DNA of 64,000 bases from Chryseobacterium gleum. Lineage in GTDB: Bacteria; Bacteroidota; Bacteroidia; Flavobacteriales_D; Crocinitomicaceae. The DNA is taken from contig CAMDFX010000010.1 of NCBI GenBank assembly GCA_945897805.1, positions 1 to 64,000 on the forward strand, in the 5' to 3' direction. Every line of letters starts with the position of its first letter. The first letter of the stretch is position 1. Shown in pieces: positions 35,427 through 43,453 of the stretch. The notes under the pieces are model-generated. The model had not been told where the DNA came from, did no database searches, and was given only the letters and a program-made list of their open reading frames with translations. The position numbers and the translations under genes were made by a program.

Positions 35427-35786
35427 TTAAGCCAATGGATAAAATGCGTCTTCAATGTGTTCAATATCTGATCGATAACCATTGTGAACTATTGAAACAA
35501 TATCGAATCGAGTTTCTAGGTGAATGTTTTTGTCAAAAATATAAGCATTGGCGACTTTGATTATTTGTTTCTGCTTACTTCTAGTAACTGCGCGCCAAGG
35601 TTCTCCAATTTCGGCTGTTTGTCTTGTTTTAACTTCAACAACAACTAATTTTCCATTTGCTTCACAAATAATATCAGCTTCTAATTTGCCAAATCTATAG
35701 TTTCTGGCTAAAATCCTGTATTTTTTCTTTAAAAGAAAGTTCGCGGCTTTTACTTCGCCAAAAATTCCAAGTTCTTGTTGTGTCAT
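35427..35786 (-). CDS. YraN family protein (UPF0102)
   Basis: 119 residues with the restriction-endonuclease-like fold of UPF0102: GIFGEVKAANFLLKKKYRILARNYRFGKLEADIICEANGKLVVVEVKTRQ. The active-site-like pattern D..(x)n..EVK is intact. Cellular role uncertain. It converges with the anti-sigma gene with no gap. Confidence 0.9.
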   Translation of the reverse strand: MTQQELGIFGEVKAANFLLKKKYRILARNYRFGKLEADIICEANGKLVVVEVKTRQTAEIGEPWRAVTRSKQKQIIKVANAYIFDKNIHLETRFDIVSIVHNGYRSDIEHIEDAFYPLA

Positions 35787-35917
35787 TTAAAAGGGTTTTG
35801 TAAATAAAGATAATGATTCATTTTTGAAAATTGTGATTAGTTTGAAAAAAAACTTTAGTTTTATTTTGTTTTGTCTAAATTTTTTTAACTAATTTTCACT
35901 CAAATATTTAACTATTT

Positions 35918-37360
35918 ATGAAAAAACTATTACTTTTTTTAAGCTTAGCTAGTGCTTTGTCCTTAAATGCTCAAACAACAATATTTCAAGATAATTTTGA
36001 AGCTGCTATAAATTCTAATTGGTCTTTAAATACCGGCGTTGGTGACAACCAGTGGGTTATGAATAATGTTTTTGCTGGAGATGCTTTCGGTGGACTTATT
36101 GTAGTTCCAACACCCAATCAACCTGCAACATTTACTGGAGGTATTAACAGTAAGTATTTGCATATTCACAATCAACCAATTTGTGGAGCGATTGCGTGTA
36201 ATGCGAATTTTGACACAGGTTCTGCTTCTGATCAAGTAGCAACCATGACTAGTTCAATCAGTACTGTTGGAATGAGTAATATAAACTTCAACTTTTGGTA
36301 TTTATGTGCCGGAGCTGCAACCGTCTCTTATGGATTTGTAGAATATTCAACCAACGGAAGCACCTGGACTCAAATTGGCGCTGCATTAAGTGGCGTTTCG
36401 ACTTGGACTCAGCTTAATTTAACAGATGCCGCTTTGGCAAATCAGCCAACTTTAAGATTTAGATTTCATTGGATAAATGGAGCTTCAGGTTTAGATCCCG
36501 CTTTCTCAGTTGACGAATTAAAAATTACAGGAACAGTTAATAATCAAGCGGTGATCGCAACGAACAACCTAAGTCTCCAAAGTGCTTGTTTTGGCCCGGA
36601 AATTAATTTAACAATTCCATTCTCTGCAACGGGAAGTTATGGGGTCGGAAATGTTTTTACCGCAGAGCTTTCCAATGCGACTGGATCTTTTGCAGCACCA
36701 ACAATTATTGGGACTTTAAACTCAGTTTCCAGCGGAAATCAAACAATCAATGGAATAATTCCTGCTGGCACTGCTGTTGGAAATGGATACAGAATTAGAG
36801 TAGTTTCTTCAACACCTGCCACAATTGGTGCAGACAATGGACTTGATTTTATTATCCGTTCTTTGCCCTTTATCGTCGTGACTGCAGTTCCTGCAGATGG
36901 GATAATAAATTTTGGTCAAACAATCAATTTATCAGCAACTGGTGCAACTGAATATCTTTGGAGTCCTGCTGCTATTTTCAACAGTAATGTTGGCGCTTCA
37001 GTGGTAGCTTCTCCAACTGTTTCTAACCTTGTGTCAGTTTTAGGAACTGATCAATATGGCTGTTCAAGTACAACAGTTTTCAATATTACTGTCAATTCAG
37101 TTTCTGGAATTATCGAAGAAAAAAACACCATGAATTTGTTGATTTATCCTAATCCAGCTTCTGAGTTTTTTGAAGTTCATAAGAGTGGAACCGATCCGAT
37201 TGATCGATTAATAATTACAGACAATACAGGAAAGAAAATAAAATCTTATGACCAGCCAAAAACTGAAGTGTTTTTTACCGACGGCTTGTCTTCAGGTGCA
37301 TATTTTGTTTCTGTGAAAATTGGCGCAGCGACTGATGTTTTGAAACTGATAATTCCATAA
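35918..37360 (+). CDS. Secreted T9SS-sorted protein with MAM-like domain
   Basis: 480 residues. Signal peptide MKKLLLFLSLASALSLNAQ. Residues 25-210 form a MAM-like jelly-roll (FQDNFEAAINSNWSLNTG, MTSSISTVGMSNINFNFWYLCAG, LRFRFHWINGASGLDPAFSVDELKITG). The middle carries beta-rich Ig-like regions (about 215-395). The end is a type A sorting domain (LLIYPNPASEFFEV ... GLSSGAYFVSVKIG). Exported through T9SS and probably anchored or released at the surface; ligand unknown. Confidence 0.9.
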   Translation: MKKLLLFLSLASALSLNAQTTIFQDNFEAAINSNWSLNTGVGDNQWVMNNVFAGDAFGGLIVVPTPNQPATFTGGINSKYLHIHNQPICGAIACNANFDTGSASDQVATMTSSISTVGMSNINFNFWYLCAGAATVSYGFVEYSTNGSTWTQIGAALSGVSTWTQLNLTDAALANQPTLRFRFHWINGASGLDPAFSVDELKITGTVNNQAVIATNNLSLQSACFGPEINLTIPFSATGSYGVGNVFTAELSNATGSFAAPTIIGTLNSVSSGNQTINGIIPAGTAVGNGYRIRVVSSTPATIGADNGLDFIIRSLPFIVVTAVPADGIINFGQTINLSATGATEYLWSPAAIFNSNVGASVVASPTVSNLVSVLGTDQYGCSSTTVFNITVNSVSGIIEEKNTMNLLIYPNPASEFFEVHKSGTDPIDRLIITDNTGKKIKSYDQPKTEVFFTDGLSSGAYFVSVKIGAATDVLKLIIP

Positions 37361-37376
37361 GTGTTTTAGTTTCTTT

Positions 37377-38786
37377 TTATTTCTGAATGTATCCTTTTTC
37401 CCCTCGTTGAATATTGTCAAATATCCACATATAGTTGTAAAGCATGTGTGAATCGATGAAATTTTTGATTGGCCAATAGTCTGGAAAAAAGACTCTTCCG
37501 CCTTTATCTGTGGGCACTTTTTCCAGACCAAAAACTTGACTTTGCGGTGCAATGCCATCTTGCTTCCAAACAGCATCTGGGTTTGGTTGGTCTAAATTTG
37601 CGCCATATTGCCAAACTTCTTCAAACATGGACCAATCTGCGCCACCAACAGATGCACTTTCTGGGGCGATGATGTACATTTTGCCAAATATCACTTTTCC
37701 TTGGAGTTCGTCAATCAATCCCAACACATAGGAATAACCCATGCTGTGACAAACAATGTCTATGGTGTCAATCGTTTCAATACAATTTAAGGCGTTACAT
37801 TTTGCAATCAAAAATGCCTTTCCAGCAACTTTTCCTTCTTCTCTTCTTTCTTCGAAACCTTTGACATTAGGTTTGGAATTTAAGATTGTATAAAAATCTT
37901 TTTTACAAAATATTTTAACCGCTGCGATGCTAATTCCAAAATTAACCATCGATTTGTGACTAGAAGTGCGGATGCTCTCATGCCCATCAATGTAAAAACT
38001 TTCATCTGGCGCTAATCTTTTTTTAAATGCTTTGTCAAGTCCCAACCAATATCCAGAACGATCATTTGACGTTACAAGGTTGTCGCTGTTGTCATTGTTT
38101 CTATTTGGTCCGCGATATCCATTTGAAAAAATCAAAATTCTTTGCGGTTTGATTGTTTCTTGCACAATCAATGAATTGGTAACATCTTCTTTGTTGTAAT
38201 TAAATATTTTTTGATTGACAACTTTTAAATTTTGATCCAAGTACGAGTGAATTGAAAAGTGATTTTGCGCCAAAATTTGATTGTCGAATCGAATTAATTG
38301 AATGGAATCACTGGATTTAATAAATCTCACAGTCGAATCTGAATAATGATTGAAATACATGACTGCTTTTTCAATTTTACTGTTCCAATAATTGCCTGAT
38401 TTGTAAAAAATAATATTGGATAATCTTAAAGATTTAGTTGTTTTCAAGGGGAATTTATATTTTTTTACCTGGTTTGAATCGATGTTATATTCGAATTTAT
38501 TTTTGCAATTCTTGTTGTTTGTGTTTTCAATAAGTTTTAGTACGGCGTATTGTGCGTCAAATAAATACAAGGGATTACTTTGTTTTTTTGCGCGCAACAT
38601 AGCTTCGTGATTTCTCTTAAAGGGTTGGTTGATTTTTTGATTTGCTATTGTAGAATCAGGGTTTAACTCCCAAAAATAATAAGCAACCATTCCGCCTACT
38701 TTTCTGTTTTTTTTGTTCTGAATTTCTTGACAATTTGCCAAAAGATTGCAACAAAGAATTAATATAACGACGAACCAATATTTCAT
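37377..38786 (-). CDS. Exported alpha/beta-hydrolase-like protein of unknown role
   Basis: 469 residues with a signal peptide (MKYWFVVILILCCNLLANCQ). Residues 250-460 contain a nucleophile-elbow-like motif (DIVCHSMGYSYVLGLIDEL) in which the usual first glycine is Cys. Other fragments typical of lipase-like folds are ILIFSNGYRGPNRN and KMYIIAPESASVGGADW. Histidine candidates for the triad include the late NFIDSHMLYNYM. The N-terminal 230 residues are unassigned. I cannot name a family. Confidence 0.7.
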   Translation of the reverse strand: MKYWFVVILILCCNLLANCQEIQNKKNRKVGGMVAYYFWELNPDSTIANQKINQPFKRNHEAMLRAKKQSNPLYLFDAQYAVLKLIENTNNKNCKNKFEYNIDSNQVKKYKFPLKTTKSLRLSNIIFYKSGNYWNSKIEKAVMYFNHYSDSTVRFIKSSDSIQLIRFDNQILAQNHFSIHSYLDQNLKVVNQKIFNYNKEDVTNSLIVQETIKPQRILIFSNGYRGPNRNNDNSDNLVTSNDRSGYWLGLDKAFKKRLAPDESFYIDGHESIRTSSHKSMVNFGISIAAVKIFCKKDFYTILNSKPNVKGFEERREEGKVAGKAFLIAKCNALNCIETIDTIDIVCHSMGYSYVLGLIDELQGKVIFGKMYIIAPESASVGGADWSMFEEVWQYGANLDQPNPDAVWKQDGIAPQSQVFGLEKVPTDKGGRVFFPDYWPIKNFIDSHMLYNYMWIFDNIQRGEKGYIQK

Positions 38787-38999
38787 ACTTAGTATTGAAC
38801 GAAAATAGATTGAAATAATTATAACGACTTATTTTCCATCTGTAAAAGTAAAAATTTAGCGCTTATCTTCTTCAAACAAGATTTCATTTTCCAAAAGTCC
38901 CTTGATTGGCTTCCTTTTTAATTTTGATTATTGGATTAAATGTATTTTTCAAATAAATTTCTCTTAAATTTACGCACTTGAAATTGAAATAGAAGTACC

Positions 39000-39710
39000 A
39001 TGGGAAGAGCGTTTGAATACCGCAGAGCATCCAAAGAAAAGCGTTGGGACAAAATGTCGAAATTGTTTCCAAAACTTGGAAAAGCAATTACAATGGCGGC
39101 CAAAGAAGGAGGTGTTGAGCCAGATATGAATGGAAAATTACGCACTGCAATTCAAAATGCCAAGGCTCAAAATATGCCTAAGGACAATATTGAAAACGCA
39201 ATTAAAAGGGCGAATCAAAAAGACATGGCTAACTTTTCCGAAATCAATTATGAAGGAAAAGGTCCTCACGGTGTTTTGATTTATGTTGAATGTGCAACCG
39301 ATAATCCAACGAGAACTGTGGCAAATGTTAAATCTTATTTCAATAAATCTGGCGGACAAGTTGTGCCAAATGGTCAATTGGAATTCATGTTTAATCGTAA
39401 ATCTGTTTTTGAAATTGTAAAATCTGATGCGATTGATGCGGAGGAATTGGAACTTGAATTAATCGATGCTGGTTGTGAAGAAATTGAAGTAACAGACGAG
39501 CATGTAATCGTTTATGGCGATTTCACTTCCTTTGGAACACTTGCAAAAGCACTAGAAGATTTAAATATCGAAGTGCAAAAATCAAGTTTACAGCGCATTC
39601 CTACTTCACCTGTTGAATTTTCAGAAGAAGAATTAGTGGCAATTGAAAAGTTGCTAGACAAGATTGAAGATGATGACGATATTCAACAAGTTTTTACGAA
39701 TATTGCTTGA
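39000..39710 (+). CDS. YebC/PmpR family regulator
   Basis: 236 residues of the YebC/TACO1 family: [38 protein letters not shown], then [34 protein letters not shown] and the acidic third domain. Proteins of this family act as transcription or translation factors; recent work ties YebC to ribosome stalling at proline runs. Which role applies here is open. Confidence 0.92.
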   Translation: MGRAFEYRRASKEKRWDKMSKLFPKLGKAITMAAKEGGVEPDMNGKLRTAIQNAKAQNMPKDNIENAIKRANQKDMANFSEINYEGKGPHGVLIYVECATDNPTRTVANVKSYFNKSGGQVVPNGQLEFMFNRKSVFEIVKSDAIDAEELELELIDAGCEEIEVTDEHVIVYGDFTSFGTLAKALEDLNIEVQKSSLQRIPTSPVEFSEEELVAIEKLLDKIEDDDDIQQVFTNIA

Positions 39711-39730
39711 TTTTTAAAAACATATTTTGA

Positions 39731-39765
39731 AAAGAGTTACACCAATTGTGTAACTCTTTTTTTTT
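39731..39765. terminator. Bidirectional terminator
   Basis: GAGTTACAC (39734-39742) pairs with GTGTAACTC (39748-39756), with A-rich and T-rich flanks. It lies between the YebC gene and the convergent AAA ATPase gene. Confidence 0.8.
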
Positions 39766-40898
39766 CAATCAATTCCACAAAATTCCGTAAAATTTCTAGG
39801 CGTAATCACGTGTGTTTCTGCCTCTGGATATAAATTCGTGAAAGCGCGAGATACTTTTTGCTGCTTTTTACTATTCCATTTAAATTCGTAGGCGCGTTCT
39901 TTGCCTCTTTCAAGTTCTACATAATCAACTTCACTTTGGTTGTAATTGCGCCAGAAATAACTAAAAATGGTGTTTTCTTTCCAATCATTTACTTTTAATC
40001 TTTCGCTAATCATGAAGTTTTCCCAGAGTAAACCGTGGTCGTTGCGTAAACTTAAATCGTCAAATTTTCCAATAACTGCATTGCGAATCCCATTGTCCCA
40101 AAAGTAAATTTTACTCATTTTCGTAACCTCCTTGCGCGCATTGGTTGAATAGGATTTTAGCCTGAAAATCACAAATGACTTTTCCAATAAATCAATGTAA
40201 TTTTCAACAGTTTCTGATTTTACCTGAAGCTGATTTGCCAATTCGTGTATTGAAACTTCAGAACCAATTTGGAAGGCCAATAATTTCAGTAATTTATCCA
40301 ATAATTCAGGTTTACGTATGTCTTTCCATACTAACACATCTTTGTATAAATATTGATTGCTCAAATTTTTTAAAATCTTTTCGGCGTCTAATCTATTTTT
40401 ACAAACATCTGGGTAATTTCCATAAATCAAATGAAATGGCAATTGCTGCTCAATTTCAAATGGCGATTTTTTCCCATACAATTCCGAAAGTGAAAATGGG
40501 TACAAATGGAACAAGAAATGTCTGCCTGTAAGTGGCTCAAAAATACGTTCTGCAATATCTAGCGCTGATGATCCCGTTGCCACGATTTTTAAATGCTTGA
40601 AATTATCGACCAATAATTTGAGCAACAAACCAGCATTTTCAACACGCTGTATTTCATCGATTACCAGCATGTCGTATTTTCCAACAACGCCTTTTAAACT
40701 TTCAATATTTAATTCTTTTAGTCTTGTTCTTACGGATGTCTCGTCGGCATTCAGCCACAAAATATTGGATTGATTTTTGAAAATTTCATGCAATAGCGTT
40801 GTCTTTCCAACTTGTCTTGCGCCAGTCAGAATGATTGCTTTGCCTTTCATTACCCATTCTTTGATTTGATTGGCGGCCATTCTATTCATTACATCCAT
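39765..40898 (-). CDS. AAA ATPase with DUF4143 domain (first copy)
   Basis: 377 residues. The N-terminal ATPase has Walker A GARQVGKT and Walker B MLVIDEIQR (about residues 96-104), then the sensor segment KIVATGSSALDI. The C-terminal DUF4143 part (about 190-377) includes a helix-turn-helix-like segment (SEVSIHELANQLQVKSETVENYIDLLEKSFVIFRL) and nuclease-like residues (EVDYVELERGKERAYEFKWN). These are common in Bacteroidota genomes as lone genes; function unknown. Start at 40898 lies six bases from a triple 32-bp repeat. Only distantly like the second copy at 59505. Confidence 0.88.
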   Translation of the reverse strand: MDVMNRMAANQIKEWVMKGKAIILTGARQVGKTTLLHEIFKNQSNILWLNADETSVRTRLKELNIESLKGVVGKYDMLVIDEIQRVENAGLLLKLLVDNFKHLKIVATGSSALDIAERIFEPLTGRHFLFHLYPFSLSELYGKKSPFEIEQQLPFHLIYGNYPDVCKNRLDAEKILKNLSNQYLYKDVLVWKDIRKPELLDKLLKLLAFQIGSEVSIHELANQLQVKSETVENYIDLLEKSFVIFRLKSYSTNARKEVTKMSKIYFWDNGIRNAVIGKFDDLSLRNDHGLLWENFMISERLKVNDWKENTIFSYFWRNYNQSEVDYVELERGKERAYEFKWNSKKQQKVSRAFTNLYPEAETHVITPRNFTEFCGID

Positions 40899-40902
40899 TC
40901 TA

Positions 40903-40910
40903 CAAAACTA
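40903..40910 (-). promoter_or_regulatory. -7 box of the first DUF4143 gene
   Basis: TAGTTTTG on the minus strand ends four bases before the ATG at 40898. It fits TAnnTTTG and overlaps the nearest unit of the 32-bp repeat. A transcript from it would be nearly leaderless. Confidence 0.4.
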
Positions 40911-41022
40911 TTAATTTTTCCACTATACTGGAAATAAAACTAGTAATTTTTCCACTATACCGGAAATAAAACTATTAAATTTTCCACTATACTGGAAATT
41001 TTAGTACTAATTTTTCCAGTAG
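40904..41022. repeat. Three 32-bp direct repeats with inner palindrome, operator-like
   Basis: Units at 40904-40935, 40936-40967 and 40968-40999, plus a partial one to about 41022. Each holds the palindrome TTTCCA-n6-TGGAAA (one unit has CGGAAA instead). The repeats start six bases before the ATG of the minus-strand ATPase gene and overlap its -7 box. Confidence 0.75.
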
Positions 41023-41146
41023 TTTTTATTATTATACTGATTTATAATATAATATCGTATTTTTATTTTTTACGTTTTATTTCTCCCAAAAAATGCATCT
41101 AAAAAACTTATTTAGATTAATTCTACCTTTCAATTTGAATCCTCCG

Positions 41147-41154
41147 TAAATTTG
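41147..41154 (+). promoter_or_regulatory. -7 box before the 119-residue gene
   Basis: TAAATTTG followed by CACC ends four bases before the ATG at 41159. No clear -33 element. Confidence 0.4.
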
Positions 41155-41158
41155 CACC

Positions 41159-41518
41159 ATGGATTATGAAATTGAATTACGTTTCCAGGTGCTCACAAAA
41201 AAAATCGAAGGAATTTTTGGAGAGGGATTGGATGTACAAACCATTTTGTTTTTGATTGGTGTTCAAGAATTAGAATTGGGATATCAAAAGTTTAAAAAGC
41301 ACGAAAAGACAGATTTGATGCATGTGGCAATTTGTACTTTGCTCGAGCCACATGGATATTATACTTTCGTGGGTCGTGACGAAGAAAATTGGCCACATTT
41401 TGAGCTCAACAAAGCACTTCCTACTTTAACTGAAAGGGAACAGCAACATTTAATCAAAGAGGCGATTCTTGATTATTTTGAAAGCAATGAAATCTTTGAA
41501 ACGAAAATAGAAGAATAG
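41159..41518 (+). CDS. Conserved-looking small protein of unknown function
   Basis: 119 residues, mostly helical and acidic, with no signal peptide or membrane helix (QTILFLIGVQELELGYQKFKK, ATCTLLEPHGYY-like AICTLLEPHGYYTFVGRDEENWPHFELN, EREQQHLIKEAILDYFE). I do not recognise a family. It lies 39 bases before rseP on the same strand and is probably co-transcribed. Confidence 0.75.
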   Translation: MDYEIELRFQVLTKKIEGIFGEGLDVQTILFLIGVQELELGYQKFKKHEKTDLMHVAICTLLEPHGYYTFVGRDEENWPHFELNKALPTLTEREQQHLIKEAILDYFESNEIFETKIEE

Positions 41519-41557
41519 GATTCAAACCCTTATATTTGTAACTTATTAATTATACAC

Positions 41558-43090
41558 ATGGATTTTTGGATCAGAGCCGCACAATTAGTGCTTTCTTTAT
41601 CAATACTCGTTGTCCTTCACGAATTTGGACACTACATTCCCGCTAAAATTTTTAAAACGCGCGTTGAGAAATTTTATTTATTTTTCAATCCTTGGTTTTC
41701 TTTGTTCAAGAAGAAAGTCGGCGAAACAGAGTGGGGTATTGGGTGGCTTCCCTTGGGTGGCTATGTAAAAATTGCTGGAATGGTGGATGAATCCATGGAC
41801 AAAGAGCAATTGGCTTTGCCGCCTCAACCTTGGGAATTTCGTTCCAAAAAACCTTGGCAAAGATTAATAATCATGATTGGTGGAGTTACCGTAAACCTTA
41901 TTTTAGGAATCTTGATCTATATTTTTGTAGTTTTCGCTTATGGAGTAGAAACAATTGATTCCAAAGATTTGAAAGCAGGATTGGCAGTTCATCCATACAT
42001 GGAACAATTTGGTATCAAGTCAGGCGATGTATTGCTTGAAGTTGAGGGAAAACCTCTAAATAAAGCAACGGATGGAACAGCGGAATTGCTTTTAAGAGGC
42101 GCACACAAAGTAAAAGTGCAACATGCTGATGGTAAAATTCAAAACATCATTTTGCCTGCTGATATTGATTACAAACTTTTTGAAAATGGCGCTTTTCCTG
42201 TTTTTTCTCTTCGAATGAAAGCTGAAAAAATAGACAATGTCATTGCTGTTGAAGAATTTTCGGATCAAAAGTTAGATCTAAAATCGGGAGATATTATCTA
42301 TAAAATCAACAATGTTACAACGGATAATATTGAAGATTTAAACATGTTAATCGAAAGCAAGAAGCAAACTGAAATTCTTTCCATAAGAGAAAAAGATACA
42401 ATTACAGGAAAAATTTCTAGTGAAATCTTCACCAAGAAAGTCTTGCCATTAATTCCAGCGTTGGTTGCCGGACTTAAAAAAGGCGATAAATTTTTGACAA
42501 TCAATGATTCTGAAATCATTTACCACGATCAGATTCAAGCTGAAATGTACAAAAACAAAGGAAAAAAAGTCACTTTTACGGTTTTAAGAAATAATCAGAA
42601 AGTAGAACTTTCTTCTATGGTTTCCAAATCTGGCTTACTTGGTTTTGTGCCTAAAGAAATGAAAGCGATTGACAAATCAGCTATCAAAACTACCTACTAC
42701 TCTTTTGGTGAAAGCATTCAAAGAGGGTGGAACATGGGTTTCATCACTTTGGGAGATTACACAGGACAATTGAAATTTTTATTTACCAAAAAAGGAGCTT
42801 CTTCTGTTGGAGGTTTTGGGTCGATTGGAAAAATGTTTCCTACTACTTGGAATTGGCAAATCTTTTGGATGAATACAGCTTTTATTTCAATCGTTTTGGC
42901 TTTCATGAACATTCTTCCCATTCCAGCCCTAGATGGAGGTCATGTTGTGTTTTTGATTTATGAAATTATCACTGGCAAAGAAGCGCCTCAAAAAGTATTA
43001 GAATATGCCCAATACGTAGGTTTTATCTTGCTTCTAGGGTTGTTAATATATGCCAACGGAAATGATATTTATACTGCATTTTTTAAATAG
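41558..43090 (+). CDS. rseP: Site-2 protease RseP
   Basis: Intramembrane zinc metalloprotease that cleaves membrane anti-sigma factors and signal remnants. HEFGH (H21, E22, H25) gives the zinc site, and the third ligand is in NILPIPALDGGHV near the C-terminus. Two PDZ-like segments (about 135-210 and 215-340) lie between membrane helices. 510 residues, normal for this phylum. The anti-sigma factor at 34437 is one possible substrate, by inference only. Confidence 0.94.
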   Translation: MDFWIRAAQLVLSLSILVVLHEFGHYIPAKIFKTRVEKFYLFFNPWFSLFKKKVGETEWGIGWLPLGGYVKIAGMVDESMDKEQLALPPQPWEFRSKKPWQRLIIMIGGVTVNLILGILIYIFVVFAYGVETIDSKDLKAGLAVHPYMEQFGIKSGDVLLEVEGKPLNKATDGTAELLLRGAHKVKVQHADGKIQNIILPADIDYKLFENGAFPVFSLRMKAEKIDNVIAVEEFSDQKLDLKSGDIIYKINNVTTDNIEDLNMLIESKKQTEILSIREKDTITGKISSEIFTKKVLPLIPALVAGLKKGDKFLTINDSEIIYHDQIQAEMYKNKGKKVTFTVLRNNQKVELSSMVSKSGLLGFVPKEMKAIDKSAIKTTYYSFGESIQRGWNMGFITLGDYTGQLKFLFTKKGASSVGGFGSIGKMFPTTWNWQIFWMNTAFISIVLAFMNILPIPALDGGHVVFLIYEIITGKEAPQKVLEYAQYVGFILLLGLLIYANGNDIYTAFFK

Positions 43091-43167
43091 ATTTTATTTA
43101 ATTCACCTGCCCCTAAAATTATTTTTTAATTAAATTTTTTTCATAAAGGTTCTGAAACTTTAAATCT

Positions 43168-43413
43168 ATGGAGAACATAATTCCAACATCAAGAAAACCT
43201 GCCCATCTAAGAATAACAGTAAAAACATTTTATAAAGGTCAAGAAATTGACGGTAAAAAAATGCAAGAAAATCTTGAATTGAAAAACAACTTACCAAGCA
43301 CGATGTATTTCCAAGAAAAATACTTAAAGGCTTTGAACCGAATAGAATCGGACCAATTTGAATATCTATTAACTGTGACGGAGAAAGAAATTACGCTGAA
43401 ATGTTTATACTAA
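43168..43413 (+). CDS. Hypothetical small protein
   Basis: 81 residues (MENIIPTSRKPAHLRITVKT ... EKEITLKCLY), basic N-terminus, mixed alpha/beta, no signal or membrane segment. No family recognised. It follows rseP by 77 bases and could be read through from it. Real coding is supported by start and size only. Confidence 0.5.
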   Translation: MENIIPTSRKPAHLRITVKTFYKGQEIDGKKMQENLELKNNLPSTMYFQEKYLKALNRIESDQFEYLLTVTEKEITLKCLY

Positions 43414-43453
43414 TTTTTGAAGCCAAAAAGTTTTATTTGCGTCATTTTTTTTC

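Noticed and set aside
40904-41022. CRISPR array
   Set aside because: The 32-bp units follow each other without unique spacers, and no cas gene is present.
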